In this document: piece by piece, positions 33,958-44,579 of the stretch
How the letters are laid out: each line of letters opens with the position of its first letter
Position numbering within the stretch: the stretch's first letter is position 1
Assembly (NCBI RefSeq): GCF_000012325.1
Contig: NC_003910.7
Location: 3,906,001-3,970,000, forward strand
Reading direction: 5' to 3'
Length of the DNA: 64,000 nt
DNA from: Colwellia psychrerythraea 34H
GTDB lineage: Bacteria; Pseudomonadota; Gammaproteobacteria; Enterobacterales; Alteromonadaceae
Position numbers and translations under genes: made by a program
The notes under the pieces: generated by a model
Databases searched by the model: none
The model's input: only the letters and a program-made list of their open reading frames with translations
Told to the model about the DNA's origin: nothing

Positions 33958-34986
33958 ATGCTTACCTTTACCTTACGCCGCTTAAGTTTATTCATTTTTA
34001 CCATGTTGGTATTAACCCTTTTATCATTCAGTTTAAGCTTTTTATTCCCCGGTGATACTGTCATTAATCACTCAGGCCAGATCAATGCATCAGCAACAGA
34101 ACTAGCTCATCTGAATCAAGTTTACCAGATGGATAAAAGTATATTTAATCAATACGGTGCATATTTAACACATATTCTTAATGGTGATTTTGGTCAATCT
34201 ATGGCGAGTCAATCACCGATTAGTAATGAAATAATAAAATTATTGCCTGCGACCATAGAGCTAAGCCTAGTCGCTTTGCTTATCGCCATGTTAGTGGGTA
34301 TTCCTTTAGGATTTATTGCAGCAATTAAGCATAATAAAACCAGCGACAATGTCATTTTATCACTCGCCATGCTTGGGTATTCCATTCCGGTTTTTTGGCT
34401 GGGTCTACTAGCAATTCTGGTATTTTCAATAGGACTTGGTTGGTTGCCATCAGCAGGTCAAATCAGTCTTCTGTTTGAAATAGAGTTTGTCACGGGTATT
34501 CAATTTTTTGATATTTTACTTAGCGATAGTCCTTATAAATGGCAAGCATTTAGGGATGCTAGCGCCCATATGATTTTACCCGCTTGTGTTATCGCCTTAG
34601 CACCTGCAACTATTTTCATCCGCTTATCACGGGCATCTATGATTGAAGTATTAGCCGCCAGTTATATCAGAGCAGCTCGCGCTAAAGGTTTAAGCTTTCA
34701 ACAGATCATATTTCGACACGCTATACGAAATGCACTAATACAAATAATACGCCACGTAGGTTTACAGTTTGCCAATTTGGTCACTATTGCTATGGTAACT
34801 GAGGTTATTTTTAGCTGGCCCGGCATTGGTCGTTGGCTTATAGATAGTATTTACCAGCGTGATTACACTGCTATTCAAAGTGGCTTGTTAGTGCTTTCTT
34901 GTTTTATATTTATTGTTCATATTTTAACAGATTTTATTTATGCCGCTCTCAATCCATTAGCGCGAGGTAATAATCATGGCTCGTGA
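33958..34986 (+). CDS. sapB: Sap ABC transporter permease SapB
   Basis: A 342-aa inner-membrane permease of the DppB/OppB type, with about six membrane segments. The first is SLFIFTMLVLTLLSFSLSFLF. The EAA loop is visible in ASYIRAARAKGLSFQQIIF. It forms the membrane channel with SapC. It begins one base after sapA and overlaps sapC by 11 bp. Confidence 0.94.
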   Translation: MLTFTLRRLSLFIFTMLVLTLLSFSLSFLFPGDTVINHSGQINASATELAHLNQVYQMDKSIFNQYGAYLTHILNGDFGQSMASQSPISNEIIKLLPATIELSLVALLIAMLVGIPLGFIAAIKHNKTSDNVILSLAMLGYSIPVFWLGLLAILVFSIGLGWLPSAGQISLLFEIEFVTGIQFFDILLSDSPYKWQAFRDASAHMILPACVIALAPATIFIRLSRASMIEVLAASYIRAARAKGLSFQQIIFRHAIRNALIQIIRHVGLQFANLVTIAMVTEVIFSWPGIGRWLIDSIYQRDYTAIQSGLLVLSCFIFIVHILTDFIYAALNPLARGNNHGS

Positions 34987-35869
34987 AAAAATATACCTTG
35001 AGGAGGTATTTCCCTCCCCTTTCATGCAATTATGGGGCATTTTTCGTAAAACGCCTGTCGCCATGATTGGTTTTTGTTGTTTCATATTTTTAATTTTATT
35101 AGCTATGTTCGCGCCAATATTAGCCCCCTACACCCCAGTAGATGGTAATTTGGACATGATTTTATTACCACCAGCGTGGCATTCAGATGGCAATGTTAGT
35201 TATCTATTAGGTACTGACGAACTTGGCCGTGATATGTTATCTAGGCTAATGTACGGTACATCGCTAACCTTTGGCTTAAGCTTTATAGTCGTCATTTTCT
35301 CTCTAGTAATTGGCGTGGTTATCGGTTCATTATCTGCGTTAACTAGGGGTATTAAATCGAGCTTTTTGAATCACTTTCTCGATGTAGTGCTATCTATTCC
35401 TTCACTATTACTCGCGATTATTATTGTTGCTATTCTAGGGCCTGGTATTAGTAATACCGTCTGGGCAATAGCGATTGTATTTATCCCGCAATTTATTCAC
35501 ATTACCCGGTATGCGGTAAAAGAAGAGTTTAGAAAAGACTATGTGCTAGCATCACGTCTCGATGGGGCCAGTAATTTCCGTATTTTGTACTACTCAGTAT
35601 TTCCTAATATTGTTGAACGTTTAATGAGCCAAGCTACTCTTGCACAGTCTGCTGCAATATTAGATATAGCGACATTAGGCTTTTTAGGCTTAGGGGCACA
35701 AATCCCCTTACCTGAATGGGGCGCTATTTTAGCCAATGGTCTTGAGCGTTTTTACATAGCGCCCTGGACAGTTTACTTACCTGGCTTAGCCATTTTATTT
35801 GCAGTTGTTGCGACAAATTTAGTGGGTGAAGGTATTCGCCATGCACTCAAGGTGCGCAAGGAAAATTAA
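34976..35869 (+). CDS. sapC: Sap ABC transporter permease SapC
   Basis: A 297-aa permease of the DppC/OppC type. The N-terminal helix is VAMIGFCCFIFLILLAMFAPIL, followed by the family motif LLGTDELGRDMLSRLMYG and the EAA loop DYVLASRLDGASNFRILYY. It pairs with SapB. A 94-bp gap follows before sapD. Confidence 0.94.
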   Translation: MAREKIYLEEVFPSPFMQLWGIFRKTPVAMIGFCCFIFLILLAMFAPILAPYTPVDGNLDMILLPPAWHSDGNVSYLLGTDELGRDMLSRLMYGTSLTFGLSFIVVIFSLVIGVVIGSLSALTRGIKSSFLNHFLDVVLSIPSLLLAIIIVAILGPGISNTVWAIAIVFIPQFIHITRYAVKEEFRKDYVLASRLDGASNFRILYYSVFPNIVERLMSQATLAQSAAILDIATLGFLGLGAQIPLPEWGAILANGLERFYIAPWTVYLPGLAILFAVVATNLVGEGIRHALKVRKEN

Positions 35870-35963
35870 TGGTATTATTAACCATTTCGGTAGTAACAGA
35901 GAATGTTGATTTATCTTTTTTAACATTAACTATCCCCCTAAAAAGAGCGCGTAAGTAGAGCTT

Positions 35964-36977
35964 ATGAATTTACTCGACATTCGAAATTTATCCATTGAGC
36001 TTGATACACCCAGCGGACGTGTATTAGCAGTAGATAGGGTCAGTTTATCGATAAAAGAAGGTGAAGTACGCGGATTAGTCGGAGAATCTGGCTCAGGAAA
36101 GTCACTGTTAGCGCAAGCTATTATAGGTGTTTTAGAAGATAAGTGGCATGTTCATGCTGATCGATTCCATTGGCGAGGAATCGATTTATTGCGCCTATCC
36201 ATAGGTGAGCGTAGGGCCTTATTATGTCGTGATATCGCGATGATCTTCCAAGAACCGATGAGCTGCCTTGATCCCACAACGTTGATAGGTGAGCAGTTAA
36301 GTGAAGCCATTGATACCTCGCAATTGTCTGGCTTCTTTTGGCAACGCAAGAAACAACGTAAAGAAGCGGTAATAAAGTTACTGCACAAAGTAGGTATTAA
36401 GAAGCATGTTCAATGCATTAATAGCTACCCTCATCAACTGACTGAAGCAATTTGTCAACGTGTTATGATAGCAATTGCGCTTGCGGGTAGACCTATTCTA
36501 TTAATTGCCGATGAACCTACTGCAGCAATGGAAAGTACAACCCAAGGACAAATATTTAGGTTACTTGCTAATCTAAACCAATTAAAGAACATGTCTATCC
36601 TATTAATTAGCCATGACTTAGAAAACCTTACCCATTGGACCAACACCATTACCGTTATGTATAGCGGTCAGTTTGTCGAGGCTGGTAGCACTGAGCAAAT
36701 ATTTAATAAACCTATGCATCCTTATACTCGCGCTTTAGTCGATAGCAGTACCAAGGCCAATTTACAGCTACCGACAAAATCTCGACTGATGACCTTACCT
36801 GGTAGTATTCCCGTTCTTCAACATTTACCTATAGGTTGTAGACTCGGGCCTCGATGCCCTAGAGCACAAAAAACTTGTGTAGCTGCCCCTACAGTGAGTA
36901 ATTACCATGGTCATAAAGTAAGTTGTCATTTCCCTTTACTTAGGGATACAGGAAAAAAAATAAAGGGTTCTAATTAA
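35964..36977 (+). CDS. sapD: Sap ABC transporter ATP-binding protein SapD
   Basis: A 337-aa ATPase with Walker A GESGSGKS, Q-loop IFQEPMSCLDP and Walker B LLIADEPTAAME. The signature region reads LTEAICQRVMIA instead of LSGGQ; E. coli SapD also has a degenerate signature, so this looks like a trait of the family and not damage. The C-terminal oligopeptide-transporter extension with Cys residues (CRLGPRCPRAQKTC) is present. sapF follows 1 bp later. Confidence 0.94.
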   Translation: MNLLDIRNLSIELDTPSGRVLAVDRVSLSIKEGEVRGLVGESGSGKSLLAQAIIGVLEDKWHVHADRFHWRGIDLLRLSIGERRALLCRDIAMIFQEPMSCLDPTTLIGEQLSEAIDTSQLSGFFWQRKKQRKEAVIKLLHKVGIKKHVQCINSYPHQLTEAICQRVMIAIALAGRPILLIADEPTAAMESTTQGQIFRLLANLNQLKNMSILLISHDLENLTHWTNTITVMYSGQFVEAGSTEQIFNKPMHPYTRALVDSSTKANLQLPTKSRLMTLPGSIPVLQHLPIGCRLGPRCPRAQKTCVAAPTVSNYHGHKVSCHFPLLRDTGKKIKGSN

Positions 36978-36978
36978 G

Positions 36979-37755
36979 ATGAGTGTTTTATTAGACGTTA
37001 AGGACATAGCAAAATCATACAAACTCAAAGGACACTGGTACCATAAACGTAAGTTTAATGCCCTGTCACCGTTATCTTTTGCCATTGAAGCAAAGAAGAC
37101 CCTAGCAATTGTTGGCGAAACAGGCTCAGGTAAGTCAACTTTGGCAAAAATATTAGTCGGTGCAGAAACGCCCAGCACAGGGAAAATATATTTAAATGGC
37201 CAGTTGTTACAGAACCAGCATTTTAAACAAAGATGCCAGCATATTAGGATGATATTCCAAGATTCTGGCACGACCTTGAACCCTAGTTTAACCATTCAAG
37301 AGTTACTCGATGAGCCATTAATACTTAATACGGTATTAAATGAAAAACAGCGTAAACAGCTTATCCGTACTACCCTACAAAAAGTTGGCCTGCTGGGAGA
37401 TCACATGAATTTTTATCCTCATATGTTCTCTGGTGGCCAGAAGCAAAGAATATCACTAGCTAGAGCAATTATATTGCAACCTCAGGTTATCATCCTAGAT
37501 GAAGCTTTAGCAGCGTTAGACCCTTCATTACGTTCGCAAATGATTAACTTATTACTCGACTTGCAACAGCAGATGGGATTAGCGTATATATTGATTTCTC
37601 ACAACTTAGGCATTGTTCGTCACTTTAGTGATGATGTAATGATAATGTCGCAAGGTGAGGTAGTTGAATCAGGAAAAACCATTGAGGTAATGCGTAACCC
37701 TCAGCATAAAGTGACTCAGAAATTAATGATGAGCCAGAACTTTAAGTTAAAATAA
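36979..37755 (+). CDS. sapF: Sap ABC transporter ATP-binding protein SapF
   Basis: A 258-aa ATPase with Walker A GETGSGKS, an intact signature FSGGQKQRISLARA, Walker B VIILDEALAALDP and switch His in ISHNLG. It pairs with SapD to drive peptide import. It is the last gene of the rightward pspF-sapABCDF series, followed by a bidirectional terminator. Confidence 0.95.
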   Translation: MSVLLDVKDIAKSYKLKGHWYHKRKFNALSPLSFAIEAKKTLAIVGETGSGKSTLAKILVGAETPSTGKIYLNGQLLQNQHFKQRCQHIRMIFQDSGTTLNPSLTIQELLDEPLILNTVLNEKQRKQLIRTTLQKVGLLGDHMNFYPHMFSGGQKQRISLARAIILQPQVIILDEALAALDPSLRSQMINLLLDLQQQMGLAYILISHNLGIVRHFSDDVMIMSQGEVVESGKTIEVMRNPQHKVTQKLMMSQNFKLK

Positions 37756-37836
37756 ACTGCAACTTTTCTTTTAAGCCGCTATATTTTTCCAGCTTACTAA
37801 TTTAATCAGCTTAAGTTTCCATAAGATATAAAACAC

Positions 37837-37874
37837 AAAAAAGCCAATCGCAGGTTACTACGATTGGCTTTTTT
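37837..37874. terminator. Bidirectional terminator between sapF and ppiD
   Basis: A 14-bp perfect stem AAAAAAGCCAATCG / CGATTGGCTTTTTT with a 10-base loop, between convergent genes. Confidence 0.93.
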
Positions 37875-37938
37875 AGTCGAAAATTCTACTGAAGTTATAA
37901 ATTAGTCAATTCATTACTTCAATTTCTATAACGAATTA

Positions 37939-39855
37939 TTAATAAGCAGTTACTGGCTCAGCAACTTGCTTACGTGTAATTTTAGCACCCACTTTTAATG
38001 AGTTTACAAAGCTTTGATAAGCTGACTGCGCTAGCTGGGAAGTTTGTTGCTGAGCTAAGTTAGGAGTAGCCGCAACGTCGTTCACATCCACTGCTGTAAC
38101 TTCAATAAGAGCAAGGTCACCATTACTCAACGCAACTGTTGACGCCGATATAACACCACTAACTGGGTGTGGTAAAACAAAGGCTGCACGACTAATACTT
38201 TGGTCAATTTCAGGGCTATAACGGGCAACTTTCTCTTTGCTAACAAAACTTGTGTTTAGTGCTGTTAGTTGCGTAGAAATATCGGTGCCTGCATTAAAAT
38301 CAGCGAGTAATGAATCAACTGTCTGTTGAGCCTTTTCAGTCGCTTTTTGGTTAACTATAATATCTTTAATTTGTGCTTCAACTTCAGATAAAGGCTTAAC
38401 GTTAGCTTCTTGGAAAGTATTAAGGCGTAGAACAAGGGCAACATCATCATTAACTTCAATTAGATCAGAGTTCATGTTGTCTTGTAAAACTATATCTGAA
38501 AAAGCGGCTTCAACAGCTTTAGCTTGATCAAAAGGAGCACTGTTACCACCACGTAATAACCAAGGAGACGTTTGTATAGTAACATTTACCTCTGCTGCAG
38601 CATCTTCTAGGCTATCAGGAAATTCAAAGCTAATACGGGCCATTTCTTGCTGTAAAGTAAAGAATTTTTCTTGTGCTTGATCATTACTTAATTTACTACG
38701 TAATTCAGTCTGTACATCAATTAAAGCTTTTACCACTTCTTCTTTATAATCAGTTAATTTCAGTACGTGATAACCAAAGCTAGTTTTAACTAATTGGCTA
38801 GTATCACCAACATTAACCAAGGCTAACGCTGCTTCATCAAAAGTTTCTTCCATTACACCTGGTTCTAACCACTCTAGATCACCACCATTTTCACCGCTAA
38901 AGGTATCATTAGATACTTCTTTGGCAAGTACGGCAAAATCTTCACCTTGTTCAAGACGAGCTAGTACTGCTTGTGCTTGTATTTTCGCTGCTTCATCATC
39001 AGCATTGCCGTCATTAAATTCAATAAGGATATGAGAGATTCGACGCTGAGCAGATTCAGTAAAACTCGCTGAATTTTCTTGATAATACTTAGCGACTTCT
39101 TCATCAGTAACATTAATACCTTTGGCAATGTTAGCAACATTTAAACTGATATAGTCAACTTTAACTTGTTCTTTGTTTTGAAAGCGAGCTTGATTAGCTA
39201 GGTAGTAGCTGTTCACTTCTTCATCCGTTAATTCAACAGTTGCTTTAAACTGCTCTGCAGAAATTGTAGCGAATCGGATATCACGCGTTTGGTTTTGCAA
39301 CGCAAGTTGTAATTTCTCTTGATAAGGCAAGTTAAACTCAGTAGCAATTAATGCCTGGCTTAACTGACGACGAGTCATTTCAACGCGTAAATAATCACGA
39401 AAGTCTGATGATTGGAAGAAACCAGCTTGATTAATAATGGCTAAATAGCGATTGTTATCAAAAGTACCGTCAACTTGGAATTCAGGCATCTTGCGGATAG
39501 TTTCTTTCAAACGAAGATCAGAAACACGAATAGCAAGCGCTTCACTGTTTTGATCAATTAATTTTTCATTAATTAGGTTATCTAAAACGCCCTGACGAAA
39601 GTTAGCCATATAATTAGCATCATTTGATAAGGTATCAAACATTTCACCAAACTGTTGCGCCATACGACCACGCTGTGCTTGATAAGCTTTATTAAATGCT
39701 TGTTGGCTAATTGGTTCACCATTTACCGTTGCTACTGAAGTATCAACTGAGTTGGTATAACTTCCAACACCTGCAACAGCGAAGGTTAGGATAATCAAAC
39801 CAAGAATAATTTTGGCAGTTAATCCCTGCGATTTTTCACGAATATCTTCTAACAT
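37939..39855 (-). CDS. ppiD: Peptidyl-prolyl isomerase PpiD
   Basis: A 638-aa inner-membrane-anchored periplasmic chaperone. One N-terminal helix (KIILGLIILTFAVAGVGSY) is followed by a SurA-like chaperone region and a parvulin domain with RRISHILIEF and GGDLEWLEPGVM (about residues 265-360). It assists proteins emerging from the Sec translocon. The order ppiD-hup-lon-clpX-clpP-tig is the conserved quality-control neighbourhood seen in E. coli. Confidence 0.95.
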   Translation of the reverse strand: MLEDIREKSQGLTAKIILGLIILTFAVAGVGSYTNSVDTSVATVNGEPISQQAFNKAYQAQRGRMAQQFGEMFDTLSNDANYMANFRQGVLDNLINEKLIDQNSEALAIRVSDLRLKETIRKMPEFQVDGTFDNNRYLAIINQAGFFQSSDFRDYLRVEMTRRQLSQALIATEFNLPYQEKLQLALQNQTRDIRFATISAEQFKATVELTDEEVNSYYLANQARFQNKEQVKVDYISLNVANIAKGINVTDEEVAKYYQENSASFTESAQRRISHILIEFNDGNADDEAAKIQAQAVLARLEQGEDFAVLAKEVSNDTFSGENGGDLEWLEPGVMEETFDEAALALVNVGDTSQLVKTSFGYHVLKLTDYKEEVVKALIDVQTELRSKLSNDQAQEKFFTLQQEMARISFEFPDSLEDAAAEVNVTIQTSPWLLRGGNSAPFDQAKAVEAAFSDIVLQDNMNSDLIEVNDDVALVLRLNTFQEANVKPLSEVEAQIKDIIVNQKATEKAQQTVDSLLADFNAGTDISTQLTALNTSFVSKEKVARYSPEIDQSISRAAFVLPHPVSGVISASTVALSNGDLALIEVTAVDVNDVAATPNLAQQQTSQLAQSAYQSFVNSLKVGAKITRKQVAEPVTAY

Positions 39856-40015
39856 TTATTTCTCTTTTTTTATGCCTAAAAGTTCTAGACTTAAGTGTCT
39901 TTAAAGTAAAGTTGCTCGCGATTTTAGCAGATGATAAGCATTGCTTGAAGCACAACATGAGCTAAATGCAAATTTATTATGATGTTTTTATTTTTACTTG
40001 GGAGATAAAAGTAAA

Positions 40016-40036
40016 AAACCACCTAAAAGGTGGTTT
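40016..40036 (-). terminator. Terminator after hup
   Basis: AAACCACCT / AGGTGGTTT with a 3-base loop, flanked by an A run on the left (U-run for leftward transcription), 34 bp after hup. Confidence 0.85.
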
Positions 40037-40070
40037 CTAATACGCGGTATAACTTAGCCCAAATTGGAGC

Positions 40071-40343
40071 CTAGTTACATGCGTCTTTTAATGCTTTACC
40101 AGCTTTGAAAGATGGAATTTTTGCAGCAGCGATTTGGATAGTAGCACCCGTTTGTGGGTTACGACCAGTACGAGCAGCACGGTCACGTACAGAGAAAGTA
40201 CCAAAACCAACAAGAGCAACTTGCTCGCCATCTTTTAATTCATCAGTTACAGCGCCAATAAATGAATCTAATGCACGACCCGCAGCAGCTTTTGAAATGT
40301 CTGCACCAGCAGCAATTTTCTCGATTAGTTGAGATTTATTCAC
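40071..40343 (-). CDS. hupB: DNA-binding protein HU (beta type)
   Basis: A 90-aa histone-like protein that bends and compacts DNA. It begins [20 protein letters not shown] and has the beta-arm core [20 protein letters not shown]. It starts with GTG at 40343, with AAGGGG about 11 bases upstream. It lies after lon, as in E. coli. Its leader contains a nested inverted repeat (separate entry). Confidence 0.96.
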   Translation of the reverse strand: MNKSQLIEKIAAGADISKAAAGRALDSFIGAVTDELKDGEQVALVGFGTFSVRDRAARTGRNPQTGATIQIAAAKIPSFKAGKALKDACN

Positions 40344-40371
40344 AGTGTATACCCCTTCAATTGTTATTATG

Positions 40372-40437
40372 CAACGCTATCCTTTTTAATAATGTATTCA
40401 ATCTAAATTAAATTTTGATTGAATACTTGAAGCGTTG
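40372..40437 (-). promoter_or_regulatory. Nested inverted repeat in the hup leader
   Basis: An outer pair CAACGCT / AGCGTTG (40372-40378, 40431-40437) encloses a 10-bp perfect pair GTATTCAATC / GATTGAATAC (40394-40403, 40417-40426). In the leftward transcript it would form a 5' hairpin about 30 bases before the GTG. The rest of the 294-bp gap up to lon shows no gene. Confidence 0.5.
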
Positions 40438-40637
40438 AGTTTAGAAAATATTATGCTCCCTAGTTCCCACCAATTCATCTATATAACATAGAGAGTAAGG
40501 GGTCTAGCGATATAAGCGTAGTTAACTTACCATAGTTTCAGCGTTTGAAAAGCGAAAATTGCTTTTTTTTGCAATATTTTTAGCTTTTTTGACCTTTTTT
40601 GATATAAATCATCAAAATAGGCCAAGCTTTAAGCAAA

Positions 40638-42986
40638 TTATTTTTCTACTTTCCATTGTTCTACAGGCTGTTCAAGCGCTAGAGCCAATACCTCATCTAT
40701 CCATTTCACTGGGTGGATAGACAATTCAGCTTTCACATTTTCAGGAATTTCTTGTAAATCACGTTCATTTTCATGCGGTATTATGACTGTTTTTATACCG
40801 CCGCGATGTGCTGCAAGTAACTTCTCTTTCAAACCACCTATAGCTAATACTTCACCTCGAAGCGTTATTTCACCTGTCATGGCAACATCTGCTTTGACCG
40901 GATTACCAGTTAAACTTGACACTAACGCGGTACACATACCAACCCCTGCGCTAGGACCATCTTTTGGTGTTGCACCTTCAGGTACATGAACATGAATATC
41001 ACGCTTCTCATAGAAATCTTCATTAATACGAAGCTTCTCAGTACGACTTCTCACCACGGTCATCGCAGCTTGAATTGACTCTTGCATGACATCGCCTAGA
41101 GAACCGGTATAAGTCAATTTTCCTTTACCTGGTACAGAAGCTGTTTCTATAGTAAGTAATTCTCCACCCACTTGCGTCCAAGCCAAACCAGTTACTAAGC
41201 CAACTCGGTTCTTATCATCTGCCTTACCGTAATCAAAACGTTGTACACCTAAAAATTCATTAAGATTCTCTTGGTTAATTGTCACTTTACTTAGTTTTTT
41301 ATCAAGTAAAATAGACTTCACCGCTTTACGACATAATTTAGATATTTCTCGCTCTAAACTACGTACACCCGCTTCACGTGTGTAATAACGAATAATACCA
41401 ACAATAGCACTATCTTCTATTTGAATTTCTTTGGCTTTTAAGCCATTACGTTCGATTTGTTTGTCAAGAAGGTGGCTTTTCGCAATATTTAACTTTTCAT
41501 CTTCGGTATAACCTGACAAACGAATGACTTCCATCCGATCTAACAAGGGACCTGGAATATCCATACTATTAGAGGTGGCAACAAACATCACATCCGATAA
41601 ATCATAATCAACTTCAAGGTAATGATCATTAAACGTCGTATTTTGCTCTGGATCCAATACCTCAAGCAAAGCTGATGCAGGATCGCCGCGCATATCAGAC
41701 GCCATTTTATCGATTTCATCCAATAAGAAAAGTGGGTTTTTAACGCCTACTTTCGATATTTTTTGAATGAGTTTACCTGGGAGTGAGCCAATATAAGTAC
41801 GTCTATGCCCACGAATTTCAGCTTCATCACGAACACCACCTAAGGCCATGCGAACATATTTACGTCCGGTAGATTTAGCAATTGACTGGCCAAGTGAGGT
41901 TTTACCAACCCCTGGAGGTCCAACTAAACAGAGAATAGGACCTTTTAACTGGCTTACTCGTTGCTGTACGGCTAAATACTCTAAAATACGCTCTTTAACT
42001 TTATCTAAACCATAATGATCTTTATCTAGTACTTCCTGAGCAAGCGCAAGATTACGTTTTAATTTACTACGCTTCTTCCAAGGTACATTTATCATGCAAT
42101 CAATATAGCTACGAACTACTGTTGCTTCAGCAGACATAGGTGACATCATTTTAAGCTTTTGAAACTCAGCTAAAGTTTTATCTTTAGCTTCTTCAGGCAT
42201 TTGCGCTTCTTCAATACGCTTAGCCATTTGTTCAAGCTCATCGGGGGTGTCTTCACCTTCATTCAGCTCTTTTTGAATGGCTTTCATTTGCTCATTCAAA
42301 TAATAATCGCGTTGACTTTTTTCCATTTGCTTTTTAACACGTGTACGAATTTTCTTTTCAATTTGCAGTAAGTCTATCTCACCTTCCATTAGAGCCATCA
42401 AATGCTCTAAACGCACATTAACATCAATAATTTCTAATATTTTTTGCTTGTCTGCTAGTTTTAAAGGCATATGAGCAGCCATCGTATCAGCAAGTTGCTC
42501 AGCGTCATCAATGCCCGAAACAGAAGTCAGTACTTCAGGTGGGATTTTTTTATTAAGTTTTACGTATCCTTCAAACTGAGAAATAGCCGAACGAATTAAT
42601 ACTTCAATATCGTCATTAACTTCAGCAGTTGGACCAACATATTCAATTTCTGCGCTGAAGTATTCTTCTGTTTCAACAAACTTGTTTATCGTTGCACGCT
42701 GGGCACCTTCCACCAATACTTTTACGGTCCCATCGGGAAGTTTTAGCATCTGTAAAATAGTGGCGACGGTACCTGTACTGTATACGTCTTCAGCAGTAGG
42801 ATCATCGATAGCAGCATCTTTTTGTGCAACAAGAAATACTTGCTTATCGTTTTCCATGGCTAAATCTAGACAGCGAATTGATTTTTCACGACCAACAAAA
42901 AGTGGAATAACCATTTGCGGGTAAACAACAACATCTCTTAAGGCTAAAACGGGGATCTCAACGACACCAGATAATTCTTTACTCAT
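40638..42986 (-). CDS. lon: ATP-dependent protease Lon
   Basis: A 782-aa cytoplasmic protease: N-terminal substrate domain ([18 protein letters not shown]), AAA+ domain with [12 protein letters not shown] and LLDEIDKM, and a C-terminal Ser-Lys protease domain with the catalytic Ser679 in [11 protein letters not shown], the same number as in E. coli. It degrades misfolded and regulatory proteins. A sigma32-type promoter lies 55-82 bp upstream, and a strong terminator separates it from clpX. Confidence 0.98.
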   Translation of the reverse strand: MSKELSGVVEIPVLALRDVVVYPQMVIPLFVGREKSIRCLDLAMENDKQVFLVAQKDAAIDDPTAEDVYSTGTVATILQMLKLPDGTVKVLVEGAQRATINKFVETEEYFSAEIEYVGPTAEVNDDIEVLIRSAISQFEGYVKLNKKIPPEVLTSVSGIDDAEQLADTMAAHMPLKLADKQKILEIIDVNVRLEHLMALMEGEIDLLQIEKKIRTRVKKQMEKSQRDYYLNEQMKAIQKELNEGEDTPDELEQMAKRIEEAQMPEEAKDKTLAEFQKLKMMSPMSAEATVVRSYIDCMINVPWKKRSKLKRNLALAQEVLDKDHYGLDKVKERILEYLAVQQRVSQLKGPILCLVGPPGVGKTSLGQSIAKSTGRKYVRMALGGVRDEAEIRGHRRTYIGSLPGKLIQKISKVGVKNPLFLLDEIDKMASDMRGDPASALLEVLDPEQNTTFNDHYLEVDYDLSDVMFVATSNSMDIPGPLLDRMEVIRLSGYTEDEKLNIAKSHLLDKQIERNGLKAKEIQIEDSAIVGIIRYYTREAGVRSLEREISKLCRKAVKSILLDKKLSKVTINQENLNEFLGVQRFDYGKADDKNRVGLVTGLAWTQVGGELLTIETASVPGKGKLTYTGSLGDVMQESIQAAMTVVRSRTEKLRINEDFYEKRDIHVHVPEGATPKDGPSAGVGMCTALVSSLTGNPVKADVAMTGEITLRGEVLAIGGLKEKLLAAHRGGIKTVIIPHENERDLQEIPENVKAELSIHPVKWIDEVLALALEQPVEQWKVEK

Positions 42987-43040
42987 TGGCTTCTCTTCTT
43001 GGGAATTGTGTTAATTGAAAAAAATAAAGCTATAGAATCT

Positions 43041-43068
43041 ATATGGGGCTAGGCTGTTAACTTTCAAC
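43041..43068 (-). promoter_or_regulatory. Sigma32 (heat-shock) promoter of lon
   Basis: On the minus strand GTTGAA (43068-43063) and CCCCATAT (43048-43041) are 14 bp apart counted from TTGAA. This is close to the heat-shock consensus CTTGAA-N13-15-CCCCATNT. Confidence 0.8.
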
Positions 43069-43131
43069 ATTAGATAATAAATAAAGCGCTAAACTCACTA
43101 ATTATTAAGTAATTAATTGTATCTAAGGATC

Positions 43132-43190
43132 AAAAAAGCCTCAAACAGTCAGTAATTATTGTACTTAATAATTACTGACTGTTTGAGGCT
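43132..43190 (-). terminator. Terminator between clpX and lon (24-bp perfect stem)
   Basis: Bases 43137-43160 pair perfectly with 43167-43190 around a 6-base loop (GTACTT), and an A run lies at 43132-43137. It begins 39 bp after clpX. The stem is unusually long for a terminator. Confidence 0.92.
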
Positions 43191-43229
43191 AATATAATTA
43201 AAACTAAGCTTTACATCAATATGATGAAA

Positions 43230-44504
43230 TTACTCGGAAGCAGCTTGTTCTTGTTTACTATCATAAATAACAATCGGCTTGCTCTCACCTTTGATTGTAT
43301 TTTCATCAACAACGATTTTGCTAACATTTTCCATCGATGGTAATTCATACATGGTGTCAAGCAATACAGCTTCAACAATAGAGCGTAAACCACGAGCACC
43401 TGTTTTTCGGTCCATCGCTTTACGGGCTATAGCATGTAACGCATCACTTCTGAATTCCAATTCGACATTTTCCATATCAAATAATGCCGTAAATTGCTTA
43501 GTTAGCGCATTTTTAGGCTCTTGTAATATTTGAATAAGGGCAGCTTCATCTAGTTCACGTAATGTTGCTAAAACAGGTAAGCGTCCAATAAATTCTGGAA
43601 TCAAACCATATTTAACTAAATCTTGTGGCTCAACATCAGCTAAACGATCCGTCAATGATATCTCTTGATCTTTACCACGAACTTCAGCGCCAAAACCGAT
43701 ACCAGTACCAGTATGATTTCTCTGCTCAACAACTTTGTCTAAACCTGCAAACGCTCCACCACAAATAAAGAGTATTTTGGACGTATCTACTTGTAAAAAC
43801 TCTTGCTGCGGATGCTTGCGTCCACCTTGAGGCGGCACAGAAGCGACGGTACCTTCAATAAGCTTTAACAAAGCTTGTTGAACACCTTCACCTGAAACAT
43901 CACGGGTTATAGATGGATTGTCTGACTTACGTGAGATCTTATCGATTTCATCAATGTAAACGATACCACGTTGAGCTTTCTCAACATCGTAATCACATTT
44001 CTGTAATAATTTTTGAATGATGTTCTCTACGTCTTCACCAACATAGCCAGCTTCAGTTAACGTGGTTGCATCTGCCATTGTAAATGGAACATCTAATAAT
44101 CGTGCAAGGGTCTGCGCTAATAATGTTTTACCACTACCTGTAGGCCCAATAAGCAAGATATTACTTTTACCAAGTTCAATACCATTATGATTATCACCAT
44201 TACGTAATCGCTTATAATGATTATAAACAGCAACTGCTAAAACTTTTTTCGCATGGTCTTGACCAATAACGTATTCATCGAGGCTCTCACGGATCTCGAT
44301 AGGAGAAGGCAATGCTTCTTTACTTTCTTTTGGCGAAATTTCAGAAATTTCTTCGCGAATAATGTCATTACATAACTCTACACATTCATCACAAACAAAG
44401 ACTGATGGGCCAGCAATTAATTTACGTACTTCATGTTGGCTTTTGCCACAAAATGAGCAGTAAAGTAATTTACCATTATCGCCACCACTTTTAATATCGG
44501 TCAT
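43230..44504 (-). CDS. clpX: ATP-dependent Clp protease ATP-binding subunit ClpX
   Basis: A 424-aa AAA+ unfoldase. The N-terminal zinc domain has Cys16, Cys19, Cys38 and Cys41 (CSFCG, CDEC). It has Walker [13 protein letters not shown], Walker [10 protein letters not shown], the pore loop GYVGED, and the ClpP-binding IGFG loop ([10 protein letters not shown]). It feeds substrates to ClpP. It starts 75 bp after clpP on the same strand. Confidence 0.98.
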   Translation of the reverse strand: MTDIKSGGDNGKLLYCSFCGKSQHEVRKLIAGPSVFVCDECVELCNDIIREEISEISPKESKEALPSPIEIRESLDEYVIGQDHAKKVLAVAVYNHYKRLRNGDNHNGIELGKSNILLIGPTGSGKTLLAQTLARLLDVPFTMADATTLTEAGYVGEDVENIIQKLLQKCDYDVEKAQRGIVYIDEIDKISRKSDNPSITRDVSGEGVQQALLKLIEGTVASVPPQGGRKHPQQEFLQVDTSKILFICGGAFAGLDKVVEQRNHTGTGIGFGAEVRGKDQEISLTDRLADVEPQDLVKYGLIPEFIGRLPVLATLRELDEAALIQILQEPKNALTKQFTALFDMENVELEFRSDALHAIARKAMDRKTGARGLRSIVEAVLLDTMYELPSMENVSKIVVDENTIKGESKPIVIYDSKQEQAASE

Positions 44505-44579
44505 GCCCTACCTCTAAACTTTTAATACCAGTAAATCCATTTATTACTCAATCTACACCGTTAAGTATACACCGAAATC

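Noticed and set aside
36455..36560. Degenerate ABC signature in SapD taken as gene decay
   Set aside because: The E. coli SapD signature is also degenerate, the rest of the protein is intact and the operon is complete.
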